This document shows positions 37,344-46,360 of a stretch of 64,000 bases of DNA, piece after piece. The notes below the pieces were generated by a model, which saw nothing but the letters and a program-made list of their open reading frames with translations, was not told where the DNA came from and ran no database searches. Position numbers and translations under genes: made by a program. Numbering within the stretch: position 1 is the stretch's first letter; each line of letters begins with the position of its first letter. The DNA lies in contig VXMJ01000043.1 in NCBI GenBank assembly GCA_009841145.1, forward strand, positions 17,713 through 81,712, written 5' to 3'. This DNA is from Caldilineaceae bacterium SB0661_bin_34 (GTDB lineage: Bacteria > Chloroflexota > Anaerolineae > Caldilineales > Caldilineaceae).

Positions 37344-37746
37344 ATTCTGGTTATCCAGGCCCGGGGCAACAAGCTGCACCCATCGCATCTCGAAGGGTAA
37401 ATCAAATTTCCCAATCCCCGAGAAAGCCATCCTTACCCAGCCCAGATCGCGGAAGGTGGAGTGGCGGCCTGACGGGACCTCTGTCTGCGTCATTTTTGCT
37501 GCCCTTACGGTAGTATCCAGCCCCATAAGGGGAGTACTGGGCGTTTTCAGCTCCAAGGATGAATCAGCTCCGTGTGCGCGTAGTGGAACACGAAGCCCCG
37601 GAGCTACACACGCGAGTTTTGCGCCAGACTTCGTGGGTCTTGAAGTCAAAGCTCCAGCGACTCACGGAGAACTCCCAACTGTGACGATAAGCGTTCCGCT
37701 ACCTTTTGACCAGTCCCCTGCCTGGTGCTGGCCCGGACGGCGGTGG
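37344..37746. other. Intergenic stretch between methyltransferase and transposase relic
   Basis: No intact gene is visible in these 400 bases. The plus frame that later encodes the ISAs1-type fragment is open here but its residues do not resemble the family. It may be degraded transposon sequence. Confidence 0.4.
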
Positions 37747-37935
37747 CCAGCCAACAAGCCCAACTCAAGCATCGCCAACTCCCGTCTGCTCTGCCGGCAG
37801 GGCTGTATCGTGACCATGGACGCGATGGGATGCCGGAAGTCCCTTGCGCGCCGAATCCGAGACCAGGGTGCGGACTACGTGTCGGGGATCAAGTACAACC
37901 AGGAGAAGGTCCGCGTGCTGTATGCTCGCTGCAAT
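37747..37935 (+). pseudogene. ISAs1-family transposase fragment
   Basis: The frame reads KPNSSIANSRLL, then GCIVTMDAMGCRKSLARRI and DQGADYVSGIKYNQEKV. The TMDAMGC and ADYVxxxKxNQ elements are typical of ISAs1-family transposases (second catalytic Asp region). Only about 60 residues are recognisable and flanking residues do not match, so this is a remnant. It lies upstream of the Uma2 gene. Confidence 0.7.
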
Positions 37936-38098
37936 GCCGCCAAGGATCGGTCCCGCCAGGCGAAGCGGCTAGTGTGCCGACCGACAAGGCCATTCTCAAG
38001 CAGCGGAAGGACACTGGCCAAGCCGGTCCGGCACGCACAAGGGGCTGGACTAAAATGGTGGCCCAACGGCAAGAGAGTGGCAACGGAGCAGGTACAAC

Positions 38099-39373
38099 AT
38101 GACACCTGCAAGCACGGAACTTCTGGATTCGCCTGCAGTGGCGGATTCCGCAGCCTGCCCGCGGGAAAACGCAGTTCCGAACCCCCACGCGCAGACCGCA
38201 CTGCCCAAAGAACCAAGAACGCCCCCCACGCCCTGGGACTGGCGTGATCCCGCCTTTCCGGGCGAAACGGATTCGGCCACCGCCAACAATGCACGGCGCG
38301 CACGGGCCGTATGGCGTGTCCTGCACCCCGACGAATGGAAAGCCGAACTCAGAAGCCTGTCCCACTACGACCCTGAGTACCCCTATGACGAGGATCACGA
38401 GTACTTTCCATACTGGACCACGGATCCCGATTACGGCAAGTCCAACGTCCGAAACCTTATCTACAACATGGAAGGTTTTGTGAGCCCGGACCTCGAAATC
38501 CACAACTCGCTTATCGATCAGATTCGGGAAACTCTGTATACGCCCGCAGGGAAAGACGGCCACCATCGCGTGAAGGGAACCCCCGACTACCACTTCCCGG
38601 AAGAGCTCGGTCGCGAATGGATGGCGATCACGGGCGCAAGAAAGGCCAAGCCCCTTGTTAAGCCCGATCTGGTGGTGTTCCCGGAAGGCCGGGACAATCG
38701 GAGCCTGAAGGAATCGCGGGTAATTCGAACCGATCCGGAGCACCCGGTGCCGGAAATGGTCATCGAGGTTGTGTCGCCCACCTCCGTGGTCAGGGACTAT
38801 GAGGAGAAGGCGTTCCTTTATGAACGCCTCGGCATTCGGGAGTACTTGATTGTTGATCCCGGAGAGCCGCCCACCGAGAACCACTCGGGATACGATTTCC
38901 AAATCGTCCTGCATCGTATGCAGGACGACGGCACCTACGCTCGCGTGCCAGGAGTGGGGCCGGAGGCCAACCGGACGGTACGCAGCGAAGTGCTTGGGGT
39001 TCTGCTGCGACTGACCCAGGCCGATTCAGAGGGGAAGCTTATATTTCAGTGGTACGACGCGGACTTGGACATCTGGCGCGATCACATTGGCGACGGTCTT
39101 CGGGAAAGCGCAGCCCAGGGTGAAGCCAGAGGGGAGGCCCGGGGCGAGGCCAGAGGGGAGGCCAAAGGGCGTTTGGGGATTGTTCTGGATCTGCTGGAGC
39201 CTGTCTTGCCCAACAAGGCAGCTTATGATGAACTGCAGGAGGTTTGGGCCTCCTCCGGACTGCCGGAGAATGTTGCCGAGATGATTCCCGCGGTCTTGGC
39301 CAATCCCGGACAATGGCGAGAACTGCTTGGGCTTGCAAGCAAAGACGGGAATGAAACCAAGCCCTCCTTGTAG
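38099..39373 (+). CDS. Uma2-family (DUF820) putative endonuclease
   Basis: The 424-residue product contains the Uma2 restriction-endonuclease-like core: KPDLVVFPE (about residue 186), EMVIEVVSPTS and YEEKAFLYERLGIREYLIVDP, with Asp, Glu and Lys typical of the PD-(D/E)xK fold. The N-terminal 100 residues are unusual, acidic and Pro-rich. After the core, around 39119-39169, the sequence GEAR is repeated about four times before a helical tail. Uma2 proteins are abundant in Cyanobacteria and Chloroflexota and often occur in many copies; their role is unclear, with links to mobile DNA. Confidence 0.8.
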   Translation: MTPASTELLDSPAVADSAACPRENAVPNPHAQTALPKEPRTPPTPWDWRDPAFPGETDSATANNARRARAVWRVLHPDEWKAELRSLSHYDPEYPYDEDHEYFPYWTTDPDYGKSNVRNLIYNMEGFVSPDLEIHNSLIDQIRETLYTPAGKDGHHRVKGTPDYHFPEELGREWMAITGARKAKPLVKPDLVVFPEGRDNRSLKESRVIRTDPEHPVPEMVIEVVSPTSVVRDYEEKAFLYERLGIREYLIVDPGEPPTENHSGYDFQIVLHRMQDDGTYARVPGVGPEANRTVRSEVLGVLLRLTQADSEGKLIFQWYDADLDIWRDHIGDGLRESAAQGEARGEARGEARGEAKGRLGIVLDLLEPVLPNKAAYDELQEVWASSGLPENVAEMIPAVLANPGQWRELLGLASKDGNETKPSL

Positions 39374-39646
39374 CCGCCGCGCGCGACGGCGGGTCCGGTC
39401 CACCACCTTCAGCCATGTGAACAGGAGGCAAATCCTCTTCACAGGAAGTTGATGCACAGACCGGGGAGGACCGGGCGCGGCGATCGCTTTGATTTGTGTG
39501 GGCGCTGCACGGCTTCGTCGGAGCTTCTGGTTGGCTGCGATGCCCGTTCCGTTGGGTTGCCACTCCCGCAAACAGCCCTGGACCAGCCGCTATAGAATCC
39601 CTCCCGCATGGCTGGCACAATTCATTCAAAGGTTTCCAGGCAGACC

Positions 39647-40498
39647 ATGGCCACAACACAAGACACCATCCTCGAGGCCTTTCCCGACCTGGACCGGGTC
39701 AAGCGTTTCTTCCCTTTGGGAGTCGACAATCCGACCACCCTGACCATCGCACAGGTGGAACGCTTCAACCGGGAAGGCTTCCTGTCGCCCCTCGACGTCT
39801 TCTCGGACGCGGAAATCCAGGTCCACCGGGAGTTCTTCGACCGCTGCCTGGCCGAGGCGGCCGCCCGCGGCTGGAACAGCTACTCCATCAACGGCTGGCA
39901 CGCGCGGTTGCGCACCCTGTGGGACCTGGTCCGCGAGCCTCGCATCCTCGACTACGTGCAGGACCTGCTGGGCGAGGACCTCATCTGCTGGGGCACCCAC
40001 TACTTCTGCAAGATGCCGGGCGACGGCAAGGCAGTAGCCTGGCACCAGGACGCCTCCTACTGGCCAATTACTCCCAGCAAAACTGTGACGGTATGGCTGG
40101 CGATCGACGACGCCACCGTCGAGAACGGTGCCATGCAGGTCATTCCGACCACCCACCTGCAGGGACAGATCGCATACAGCGAAAGCGATGCTTCGGAAAA
40201 CAATGTCCTGAACCAGACGGTCCACGGCGTGGAGCGGTTCGGGGTGGAACCGGTCCCGCTGGTCATGCGCGCCGGACAGATGTCCCTCCATACGGACTGG
40301 CTGCTGCACGGGTCGGAACCCAACAACTCTCCGCACCGCCGCTGCGGCCTTACAATGCGCTTCGTTTCGCCGGACGTCGAGGCCAAGAAGGGATGGAACC
40401 GGCAGGGCATCCTGTGCCGGGGCGAGGACCGCTATGGCCACTGGCCCCACGTGCCGCGACCGGCAAGCGACGACATCCCGGACCGGCGCAGCGCCTGA
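39647..40498 (+). CDS. Phytanoyl-CoA dioxygenase (PhyH) family oxygenase
   Basis: ATG at 39647 gives 283 residues; an earlier Met at 39608 would add 13. The iron ligands are H and D of AWHQDASYWP and the distal His of WLLHGSEPN, and Arg in HRRCGLTMRF probably binds 2-oxoglutarate. This is the HQD type seen in many environmental PhyH proteins. It opens a plus-strand run with the DUF1801 gene, another PhyH gene and a sulfatase. The substrate is unknown. Confidence 0.87.
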   Translation: MATTQDTILEAFPDLDRVKRFFPLGVDNPTTLTIAQVERFNREGFLSPLDVFSDAEIQVHREFFDRCLAEAAARGWNSYSINGWHARLRTLWDLVREPRILDYVQDLLGEDLICWGTHYFCKMPGDGKAVAWHQDASYWPITPSKTVTVWLAIDDATVENGAMQVIPTTHLQGQIAYSESDASENNVLNQTVHGVERFGVEPVPLVMRAGQMSLHTDWLLHGSEPNNSPHRRCGLTMRFVSPDVEAKKGWNRQGILCRGEDRYGHWPHVPRPASDDIPDRRSA

Positions 40499-40540
40499 GG
40501 CGTCGCGGCCGGCCGCATTCCAACCCACGGGGACAGGGAC

Positions 40541-40909
40541 ATGCACATCGAAGCCAGCGACGTGGCCGACTACATCGACAAATGCCCGCCCAAGCGACAG
40601 GATGCCCTGCGGATACTGCGGGACCTGGCCCTGTCCATCGGCGAGGATGTGGCCGAGAACCTGGAATACGGTATGCCAACCTACTGGACCGACGGACAGG
40701 TCCTATGTGCCTTCGCCTCCCAGAAGCATCATATGAGCCTCTATCTTGACGTCGACCTGCTGGCCAGCCACCGCGCGGCCTTCGGCAAGCTCAACTGCGG
40801 CAAGAGCTGCGTGCGCTTCACCAGCCTCGACAAGGTGCCCTTGGACACGGTTACGGCTATCCTGACGGAAACACGCAACCGACAGGCACAGGCCGCCTCC
40901 AAGGCCTGA
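40541..40909 (+). CDS. DUF1801 (YdhG-like) protein
   Basis: The 122-residue product begins with a helical part (VADYIDKCPPKRQDALRILRDL) and has the NLEYGMPTYW motif and CVRFTSLDKVPLDTVTAIL near the end, as in DUF1801/YdhG proteins. The fold is small and soluble; function is not established for the family, with some members linked to iron-sulfur or metal handling. It lies 42 bases after a PhyH gene and 70 before another, so co-expression with the oxygenases is likely. Confidence 0.78.
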   Translation: MHIEASDVADYIDKCPPKRQDALRILRDLALSIGEDVAENLEYGMPTYWTDGQVLCAFASQKHHMSLYLDVDLLASHRAAFGKLNCGKSCVRFTSLDKVPLDTVTAILTETRNRQAQAASKA

Positions 40910-40979
40910 ATGGCCCCCTGTTCGAACCGGTACCGTACCGACGACTTTTCCAACTCCGACCACAAGCAAGGACAACATC

Positions 40980-41843
40980 ATGGTTACCCAGGAACAGATC
41001 GATTTCTTCAGGGACAAGGGCTACCTTCGGTACGGACAGGTCCTCTCACAGGACGAGATCGAGCTGTACCGCGAGCGACTCGACCAGGTCATCGACGAGG
41101 AGAACCGGGGCGGCCGCGACGACGAGCTCGAATTCAAGTACGGCCACCGACGGCCGGGCGAGGCCGAGGAATTCGACCGGCCGATCACCCAGTACATCAA
41201 CATGTGGAAACGGGACGACGCCTACCTGAACCTCCTGCACCATCCCGTGATCACCGGGGTCGCCAAGGCCCTGCTGGGCACCGACCGCCTGCGCCTGTGG
41301 CACGACCAAATCATCTCCAAGCCGCCGCACGACAACGGCCACTTCCACTTCCACCAGGACTTCTACCTGTGGCCGCTCATGGATCCCAACATCCTGACCT
41401 GCTGGCTGGCCCTGGACGATGTAAATCCCACCAACGGCAGCATGCACGTGGTGCCGTCCAGCCACCGCGATCCGCGCTTCGGCCTGGAGTCCTACGCCGC
41501 CGAAATGGAAGCAATCACGGCGGCCGAAGCCCGGGGCGAAACCACCGAGCCTTCCGACCGGGTCAAGATGCAGGACGAGCCGGCCTCCATCGGCCTGTCG
41601 GTCGATCTCCCGGCTGGCGGCTGCATGTTCCACCACTGCCTCAACTTCCACGCCACCCCACCCAACGTGACCGAAGGCCAGCGCCGGGCCCACATCATGA
41701 TTTTCATGGCGGACGGTGTCCGGGTGAACCTTAATCAGTCGGAGCAGCACCCGTTGATCCCGGGATTCGAGGTTGGACACGGGGAACCCCTGACCGGCCA
41801 GGGATTCCCCGTCTGCGACGCGGAGTTTTACACGGCTTCCTAA
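40980..41843 (+). CDS. Phytanoyl-CoA dioxygenase (PhyH) family oxygenase
   Basis: The 287-residue product has the facial triad in FHFHQDFYLWP (His and Asp) and CLNFHATPPN (distal His), with Arg in GQRRAHIMIF as the 2-oxoglutarate contact. It is more distant from the PhyH gene at 39647 than expected for a recent duplication. A spaced AAGGA lies before ATG 40980. Together with the following sulfatase it suggests handling of an oxygenated, sulfated organic compound. Confidence 0.88.
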   Translation: MVTQEQIDFFRDKGYLRYGQVLSQDEIELYRERLDQVIDEENRGGRDDELEFKYGHRRPGEAEEFDRPITQYINMWKRDDAYLNLLHHPVITGVAKALLGTDRLRLWHDQIISKPPHDNGHFHFHQDFYLWPLMDPNILTCWLALDDVNPTNGSMHVVPSSHRDPRFGLESYAAEMEAITAAEARGETTEPSDRVKMQDEPASIGLSVDLPAGGCMFHHCLNFHATPPNVTEGQRRAHIMIFMADGVRVNLNQSEQHPLIPGFEVGHGEPLTGQGFPVCDAEFYTAS

Positions 41844-41951
41844 ACTCGCACCCCGCGCCGCTCTCGACCTTCACCGGCGCTCCGAACCAATCGCCTGGTG
41901 GCCGTTGCACCAGGCCCGTCCTTGGCCAACCCAACAGGGGAAGTTCTCCGC

Positions 41952-43298
41952 ATGTCCCAGCCCAACGTGATCGTGTTCTTTACCGACCAGCAGCGCTGGG
42001 ACACGTCGGGGTTGCACGGCAACCCGTTGGACCTGACGCCCAACTTCGACGCCATGGCCATGGGCGGCACGCACCTGGCACAGACCTCCACCTGCCAGCC
42101 GGTCTGCGGACCGGCCCGGTCCTGCCTCCAAACCGGCCTTTATGCCACCGAAACCGGATGCTGGCGCAACGGCATTCCCTTGTCCGAGAACGCGCGCACC
42201 CTGGCTCACCGCTTCCGGGAAGGCGGCTACGACACCGGCTACATCGGCAAGTGGCACCTGGATGCGGGCTCCCGGGGACCGGTGCCGGAGGACCGGCGTT
42301 TCGGGTACGACTACTGGCTGGCTTCCAACACCTTGGAGTTCACATCGGACGCCTACGACTGCGTCATGTACGACGGCGACGACCAGCCGGTCAAGATGCC
42401 GGGCTACCGCGTCGATGCCCAGACCGACGCCGTCATCCGCTACATCAACGAACACCAGGACAACCCGTTCTTCCTGTTTGTTTCCTACATCGAGCCGCAC
42501 CACCAGAACCACTTGGATGACTACCCGCCGCCCCACGGCTATCGCGAACGGTATGCCGGCCGCTGGACACCGCCGGATCTGTTGGCACTGGGAGGCTCCA
42601 GCCAGCAGCACCTGGGTGGCTACTACGGCATGGTGAAGCGCCTGGACGAGGCTCTGGGCCGGCTGCGTGACGCCCTCTTCAGCCTCGACATGCTGGACAA
42701 CACTGTCATCCTCTACACGTCGGACCATGGCTGCCACTTCAAAACCCGCAACGGGGAATACAAGCGCTCCTGTCACGAATCCTCGGTGCGCATCCCCACC
42801 ATGCTGACCGGTCCGGGCTTCAGCAACGGCGGCCGGGTGGACGAGCTGGTCAGCCTCGTCGATCTACCGCCGACTCTGCTCACCGCCGCCGGCCTGCCGG
42901 TTCCCACCGCCATGCAAGGCCGGAGCATTCAGCCTCTGCTGACCGGCCGGCGGGAGGGATGGCCCGAGGAGGTCTTCATCCAGATCAGCGAGGCCCAGGT
43001 GGCCCGGGCCATCCGCACCAAGCGCTGGAAGTACTGTGTCGAGGCGCCGGGGAGCAAGGGTGGGGAAGTATCGGGCTCCGACCACTACGTTGAGTCCGAA
43101 CTCTACGACCTCGAGTACGACCCGTACGAGTTGACCAACCTGATTGGACAGGAATCGCACCGCGCCGCGTGCGACGTGCTCAAGGGACGCCTCCTGCGAC
43201 GCATGCAGGAGGCTGGTGAGGAACAGCCCGTTATCGAGAATGCACCTGTCATACAGCGCTTCCAGCGCCGCGTGACCCAGGCCGAAGCAGAGTCCTGA
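41952..43298 (+). CDS. Sulfatase, formylglycine-dependent
   Basis: ATG at 41952 starts MSQPNVIVFFTDQQRWD, the normal sulfatase N-terminus with the metal-binding Asp; the longer frame adds unrelated residues. The 448-residue product has the modification site C52-G-P-A-R56 in STCQPVCGPARSCLQTG and the GKWHL and TSDHGCH segments of the active site. No signal peptide is visible. It differs clearly from the sulfatase at 14576. The formylglycine-generating enzyme is not in this window. Confidence 0.9.
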   Translation: MSQPNVIVFFTDQQRWDTSGLHGNPLDLTPNFDAMAMGGTHLAQTSTCQPVCGPARSCLQTGLYATETGCWRNGIPLSENARTLAHRFREGGYDTGYIGKWHLDAGSRGPVPEDRRFGYDYWLASNTLEFTSDAYDCVMYDGDDQPVKMPGYRVDAQTDAVIRYINEHQDNPFFLFVSYIEPHHQNHLDDYPPPHGYRERYAGRWTPPDLLALGGSSQQHLGGYYGMVKRLDEALGRLRDALFSLDMLDNTVILYTSDHGCHFKTRNGEYKRSCHESSVRIPTMLTGPGFSNGGRVDELVSLVDLPPTLLTAAGLPVPTAMQGRSIQPLLTGRREGWPEEVFIQISEAQVARAIRTKRWKYCVEAPGSKGGEVSGSDHYVESELYDLEYDPYELTNLIGQESHRAACDVLKGRLLRRMQEAGEEQPVIENAPVIQRFQRRVTQAEAES

Positions 43299-43349
43299 AC
43301 CCCGCGCCCGTGCCATGGCACGGGTCGCGTTCCCCGTTGGTGGCTCCGC

Positions 43350-44414
43350 ATGCGCATTCTGGCCATCGAAACCAGTTGCGACGAGACGGCCGCGGCCGTG
43401 GTCGAGGACGGCCAGCGCGTGCTGTCCAGCGAGGTGGCGTCCCAAGTGGAACTGCACGCTAGGTTCGGGGGCATATTCCCGGAACTGGCAAGCCGACAGC
43501 ATGTGTTGGCCATCGAGCCGGTCGTGGGACGGGCGCTGGCCGACGCCGACATCGAGGAGCCGGCTGAGTTGGACGCCGTGGCCGTGACCTGCGGCCCCGG
43601 TTTGGTCGGCAGTCTGATGGTCGGCGTTAATGCGGCCAAGGGTTTCTGTTTGGGTTCGGGCCTGCCCCTGATCGGGGTCAACCACTTGGTTGGGCACCTC
43701 TATAGCCTGTGGCTGGAGACGGACCGGGCCCTGGGCTGCGACTGGCGTGATTTGGCCTTTCCCCACCTCTCCCTAATCGTCTCGGGCGGCCACACCGAAC
43801 TGATCCTGATGCACGGCCACGGCTCCTGGGAACGTCTGGGGGGAACCTTGGACGATGCCGCGGGTGAGGCCTTCGACAAGGTGGCGCGCATCCTGGGTTT
43901 GGGGATGCCGGGCGGTCCCGCCATCCAGCAGGCGGCCAGCCTAGGGAATTCAACCGCGCACGACCTGCCCTACCCCCTGCGCCGCGATCCGAAGCACGCA
44001 CTGGACTTCAGTTTCTCCGGTCTCAAGACCGACATGTTGCACCGGTGTCGCCGGGCCGGCCTTGATCCCGACGGGGAAAACAACGGAGTGCCGCCGGAGG
44101 TGGTCAACAACCTGGCCGCCGCCTTCCAGGCCCGCGTGGTGGAGCTGCTGCTGGATCGACTGGAGGCCGCAGCCGTCCGCCATTCCGCGGCCAGCATCGG
44201 CATCTGTGGCGGGGTCAGTGCCAATGCCCTGCTCCGGGAGCAGGCACAGACCCGATTTGCCAGACTTGGGCTGCCCATACGCATCCCGCCCTTGGCCTGG
44301 TGCACCGACAACGCGGCCATGATTGGGGCTGCCGCGTGGTTCAGCCGGCCGGCCCTGTTCGAACCGGGGCACGGACTGGACCTGGATGTGGCGGCGCGCT
44401 TGCCCGTGGCCTGA
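43350..44414 (+). CDS. tsaD: tRNA N6-adenosine threonylcarbamoyltransferase
   Basis: The 354-residue product is a full-length TsaD (Kae1/Gcp). It begins RILAIETSCDETAAAVVE and has the metal-binding His pair H112 and H116 in NHLVGHLY, the SGGHTEL segment and CTDNAAMIG near the C-terminus. TsaD with TsaB and TsaE makes the t6A modification of tRNAs that read ANN codons; TsaB and TsaE are not in this window. It follows the sulfatase by 51 bases but is functionally unrelated. Confidence 0.95.
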   Translation: MRILAIETSCDETAAAVVEDGQRVLSSEVASQVELHARFGGIFPELASRQHVLAIEPVVGRALADADIEEPAELDAVAVTCGPGLVGSLMVGVNAAKGFCLGSGLPLIGVNHLVGHLYSLWLETDRALGCDWRDLAFPHLSLIVSGGHTELILMHGHGSWERLGGTLDDAAGEAFDKVARILGLGMPGGPAIQQAASLGNSTAHDLPYPLRRDPKHALDFSFSGLKTDMLHRCRRAGLDPDGENNGVPPEVVNNLAAAFQARVVELLLDRLEAAAVRHSAASIGICGGVSANALLREQAQTRFARLGLPIRIPPLAWCTDNAAMIGAAAWFSRPALFEPGHGLDLDVAARLPVA

Positions 44415-44524
44415 CCACCTTAGCTATAGCAGCCAGCGGTACCTGCTCGCGCCGTTGCCGACAAGTCTGGCACGCCCGGCACACGGTCGCTTGCATGGGC
44501 CTTCGGCTTCTCGAGCCACCGGTC

Positions 44525-45397
44525 TCAACCGAACAACTCCTTGAGCTTCCCTACGGATTCCCGGAACCCGTCCGCAAACGTTCCGCCCAATGGGCAGTAG
44601 ACGCTCTCCAGGGAAATGGAACCGGCATAGCCACTGGCACGCAGGAACTCCGCCAAACCCGGTAGGGAGGGGCCCATGTCCCCCGTGCCCAGGGCCCTGC
44701 AACTAACCGAGCCCAGCGCGGGACGTACGACTGCATCCTTGATGTGGATATGGCCCAGGCCGCCGTCGGCAAACGCCTCGCAGCCGTCCGGCCAAGCCCG
44801 TTCACCGGCATAAAGGCAGTTGCAGGGATCCCACAGGATTTGCAGTGCCTCCGGGCGGCCCAACTCATCCAGCAGACGGCGGGCCAGGGCGGCGGAGTTG
44901 ATCATGCCGCTGTTGCCGGTCTCCAGGACCAGCTGCTGGCCCCGGTCGGAAGCCAGTTGCACGGCTGGTTCCAGCAGCTGCAGCGTCCTGGTCCAGGCAC
45001 CCCGCGTTACCACCCATTCCTCGGCTCCGCGATCCCCGAAAAGGATCATTTCCTTGCGGAAGCACATGATGCGGACCAGGGGCACATTCCAGGCCTTGGC
45101 CAAGTCGAGGCAGTGGGACAGTTCGGCCATCTGTTGGCCGTGCGCCGCGTCACCCGGCTCCGTGTCCAGCACCGGCATCCCGCTGAACAGATGCCGCGAC
45201 AGGCAGGAGATCGGGAGACCCAGAGCACGGGCCGCATGCGCCGTGTCGGCATCGACGGGAAAGTCTGCATCGCCGACTTCATGGGACCCGACGTACTGAA
45301 GCTCCGCCGCATTGAGACCGTACTCCGCGGCCACGGCCAGGGCCTGGTCCAAGTCGCGGCTGATGCCGTCGGTAATGACGCCCAAGGACATCGACAT
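44525..45397 (-). CDS. Sugar phosphate isomerase/epimerase (AP endonuclease 2-type TIM barrel)
   Basis: ATG at 45397 gives 290 residues and lies one base after the stop of the upstream dehydrogenase, with GGAGG about 9 bases before it; the two genes are translationally coupled. The barrel shows LVLETGNSG, ILWDPCNCLYAG and GHIHIKDA, which carry the Glu, Asp and His metal ligands of this family. Pairs of a HIBADH-type dehydrogenase and such a barrel occur in C4 sugar-acid pathways (LtnD/OtnI-like). The exact substrate is uncertain. Confidence 0.83.
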   Translation of the reverse strand: MSMSLGVITDGISRDLDQALAVAAEYGLNAAELQYVGSHEVGDADFPVDADTAHAARALGLPISCLSRHLFSGMPVLDTEPGDAAHGQQMAELSHCLDLAKAWNVPLVRIMCFRKEMILFGDRGAEEWVVTRGAWTRTLQLLEPAVQLASDRGQQLVLETGNSGMINSAALARRLLDELGRPEALQILWDPCNCLYAGERAWPDGCEAFADGGLGHIHIKDAVVRPALGSVSCRALGTGDMGPSLPGLAEFLRASGYAGSISLESVYCPLGGTFADGFRESVGKLKELFG

Positions 45398-45398
45398 C

Positions 45399-46286
45399 TC
45401 AGCCATCCTCCACACCGGCTAGGCGTTCCAATACCTTGACCGCAGCCCAGTTGTCCTCGCCTGGGAACGAGTGCAGGGTCGCCTGCATGAGCTGCATGGC
45501 CGCACCTGTGGCGAACATCGTGACGCCGCTCTCCAAGGCCAGGTCCATCGTGATCGTCAAGTCCTTGTGCATGGTGGCCGCATTGCTGCCTGTCCCGACG
45601 AAACGGCGGCCCTGGACGAGTTCAACCGTGTTGCTGAGCAGGGGGCTGCCCACATGGCTCGCCTCCAGCACCTTCCGCACAACCCGGCCGTCCACCCCGG
45701 CCTGCTCACCCAGGACCAGGGCTTCAAAGATGCCAGCGAACGTGGTGCCAATCACGGCCTGCAGAACCGCCTTGACGGTCTGGCCCTGTCCGGCCCGGTC
45801 CCCCACTTCCATCACATTGCCACCCACAGCCGCGAACACGTCCCGGTGCTCCTCCAGCAAGCCGGGCGGACCGGCCACCATCATGGAGAGAGTACCGGTG
45901 GCGGCTCCCGACTGGCCGCCGCTGACCGGACTGTCCAGCAGGCGCAGGCCCGCGTTCTCGCACAGGGCCGCGGCCTCCTCCACTTCACGGGGCTTGATCG
46001 TGGCGCTCACCACCACGGTCGAACCGGGTGCCATGGATTCCAACAGTCCGTCCGATCCGTTCAGGATGTCGAGGACCTGGGCTCCGTTGAGCACCATCAG
46101 AAACACGATGTCCACACTGCGTCCCAACTCTGCTACGGAACCGACAGCCATGCCCCCGGATTCGGCGAACAGGCACCGCCGTTCCTCCCGCAGGTCGAAC
46201 CCGTACGCGTCAAAACCGGCATCCACCAGGTTGCGGGCCATGCTCAACCCCATATCTCCCAAGCCAATGACTCCGGTGCGCGTCAT
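45399..46286 (-). CDS. NAD(P)-dependent beta-hydroxyacid dehydrogenase (HIBADH/GarR family)
   Basis: The 295-residue product has the cofactor motif GVIGLGDMGLSMARNL at the N-terminus, the substrate-binding DSPVSGGQSGAATGTLS (about residues 118-134) and the catalytic Lys region GQGQTVKAVLQAV. These are the hallmarks of 3-hydroxyisobutyrate, tartronate semialdehyde and threonate dehydrogenases. It is followed directly by a TIM-barrel isomerase, pointing to sugar-acid use, which also fits uxaC nearby. Confidence 0.87.
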   Translation of the reverse strand: MTRTGVIGLGDMGLSMARNLVDAGFDAYGFDLREERRCLFAESGGMAVGSVAELGRSVDIVFLMVLNGAQVLDILNGSDGLLESMAPGSTVVVSATIKPREVEEAAALCENAGLRLLDSPVSGGQSGAATGTLSMMVAGPPGLLEEHRDVFAAVGGNVMEVGDRAGQGQTVKAVLQAVIGTTFAGIFEALVLGEQAGVDGRVVRKVLEASHVGSPLLSNTVELVQGRRFVGTGSNAATMHKDLTITMDLALESGVTMFATGAAMQLMQATLHSFPGEDNWAAVKVLERLAGVEDG

Positions 46287-46360
46287 GCTGCATGCGCTCC
46301 TTGGCAGGCCATGCTGCCAACGGATTGAAGAACGGGTTTGGATGCGGGCGGGACGCTGCC

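Noticed and set aside
39496..40749. Long plus-strand frame overlapping the PhyH gene at 39647
   Set aside because: Arg/Pro/Gly-rich with no family; the PhyH frame has the complete iron site.
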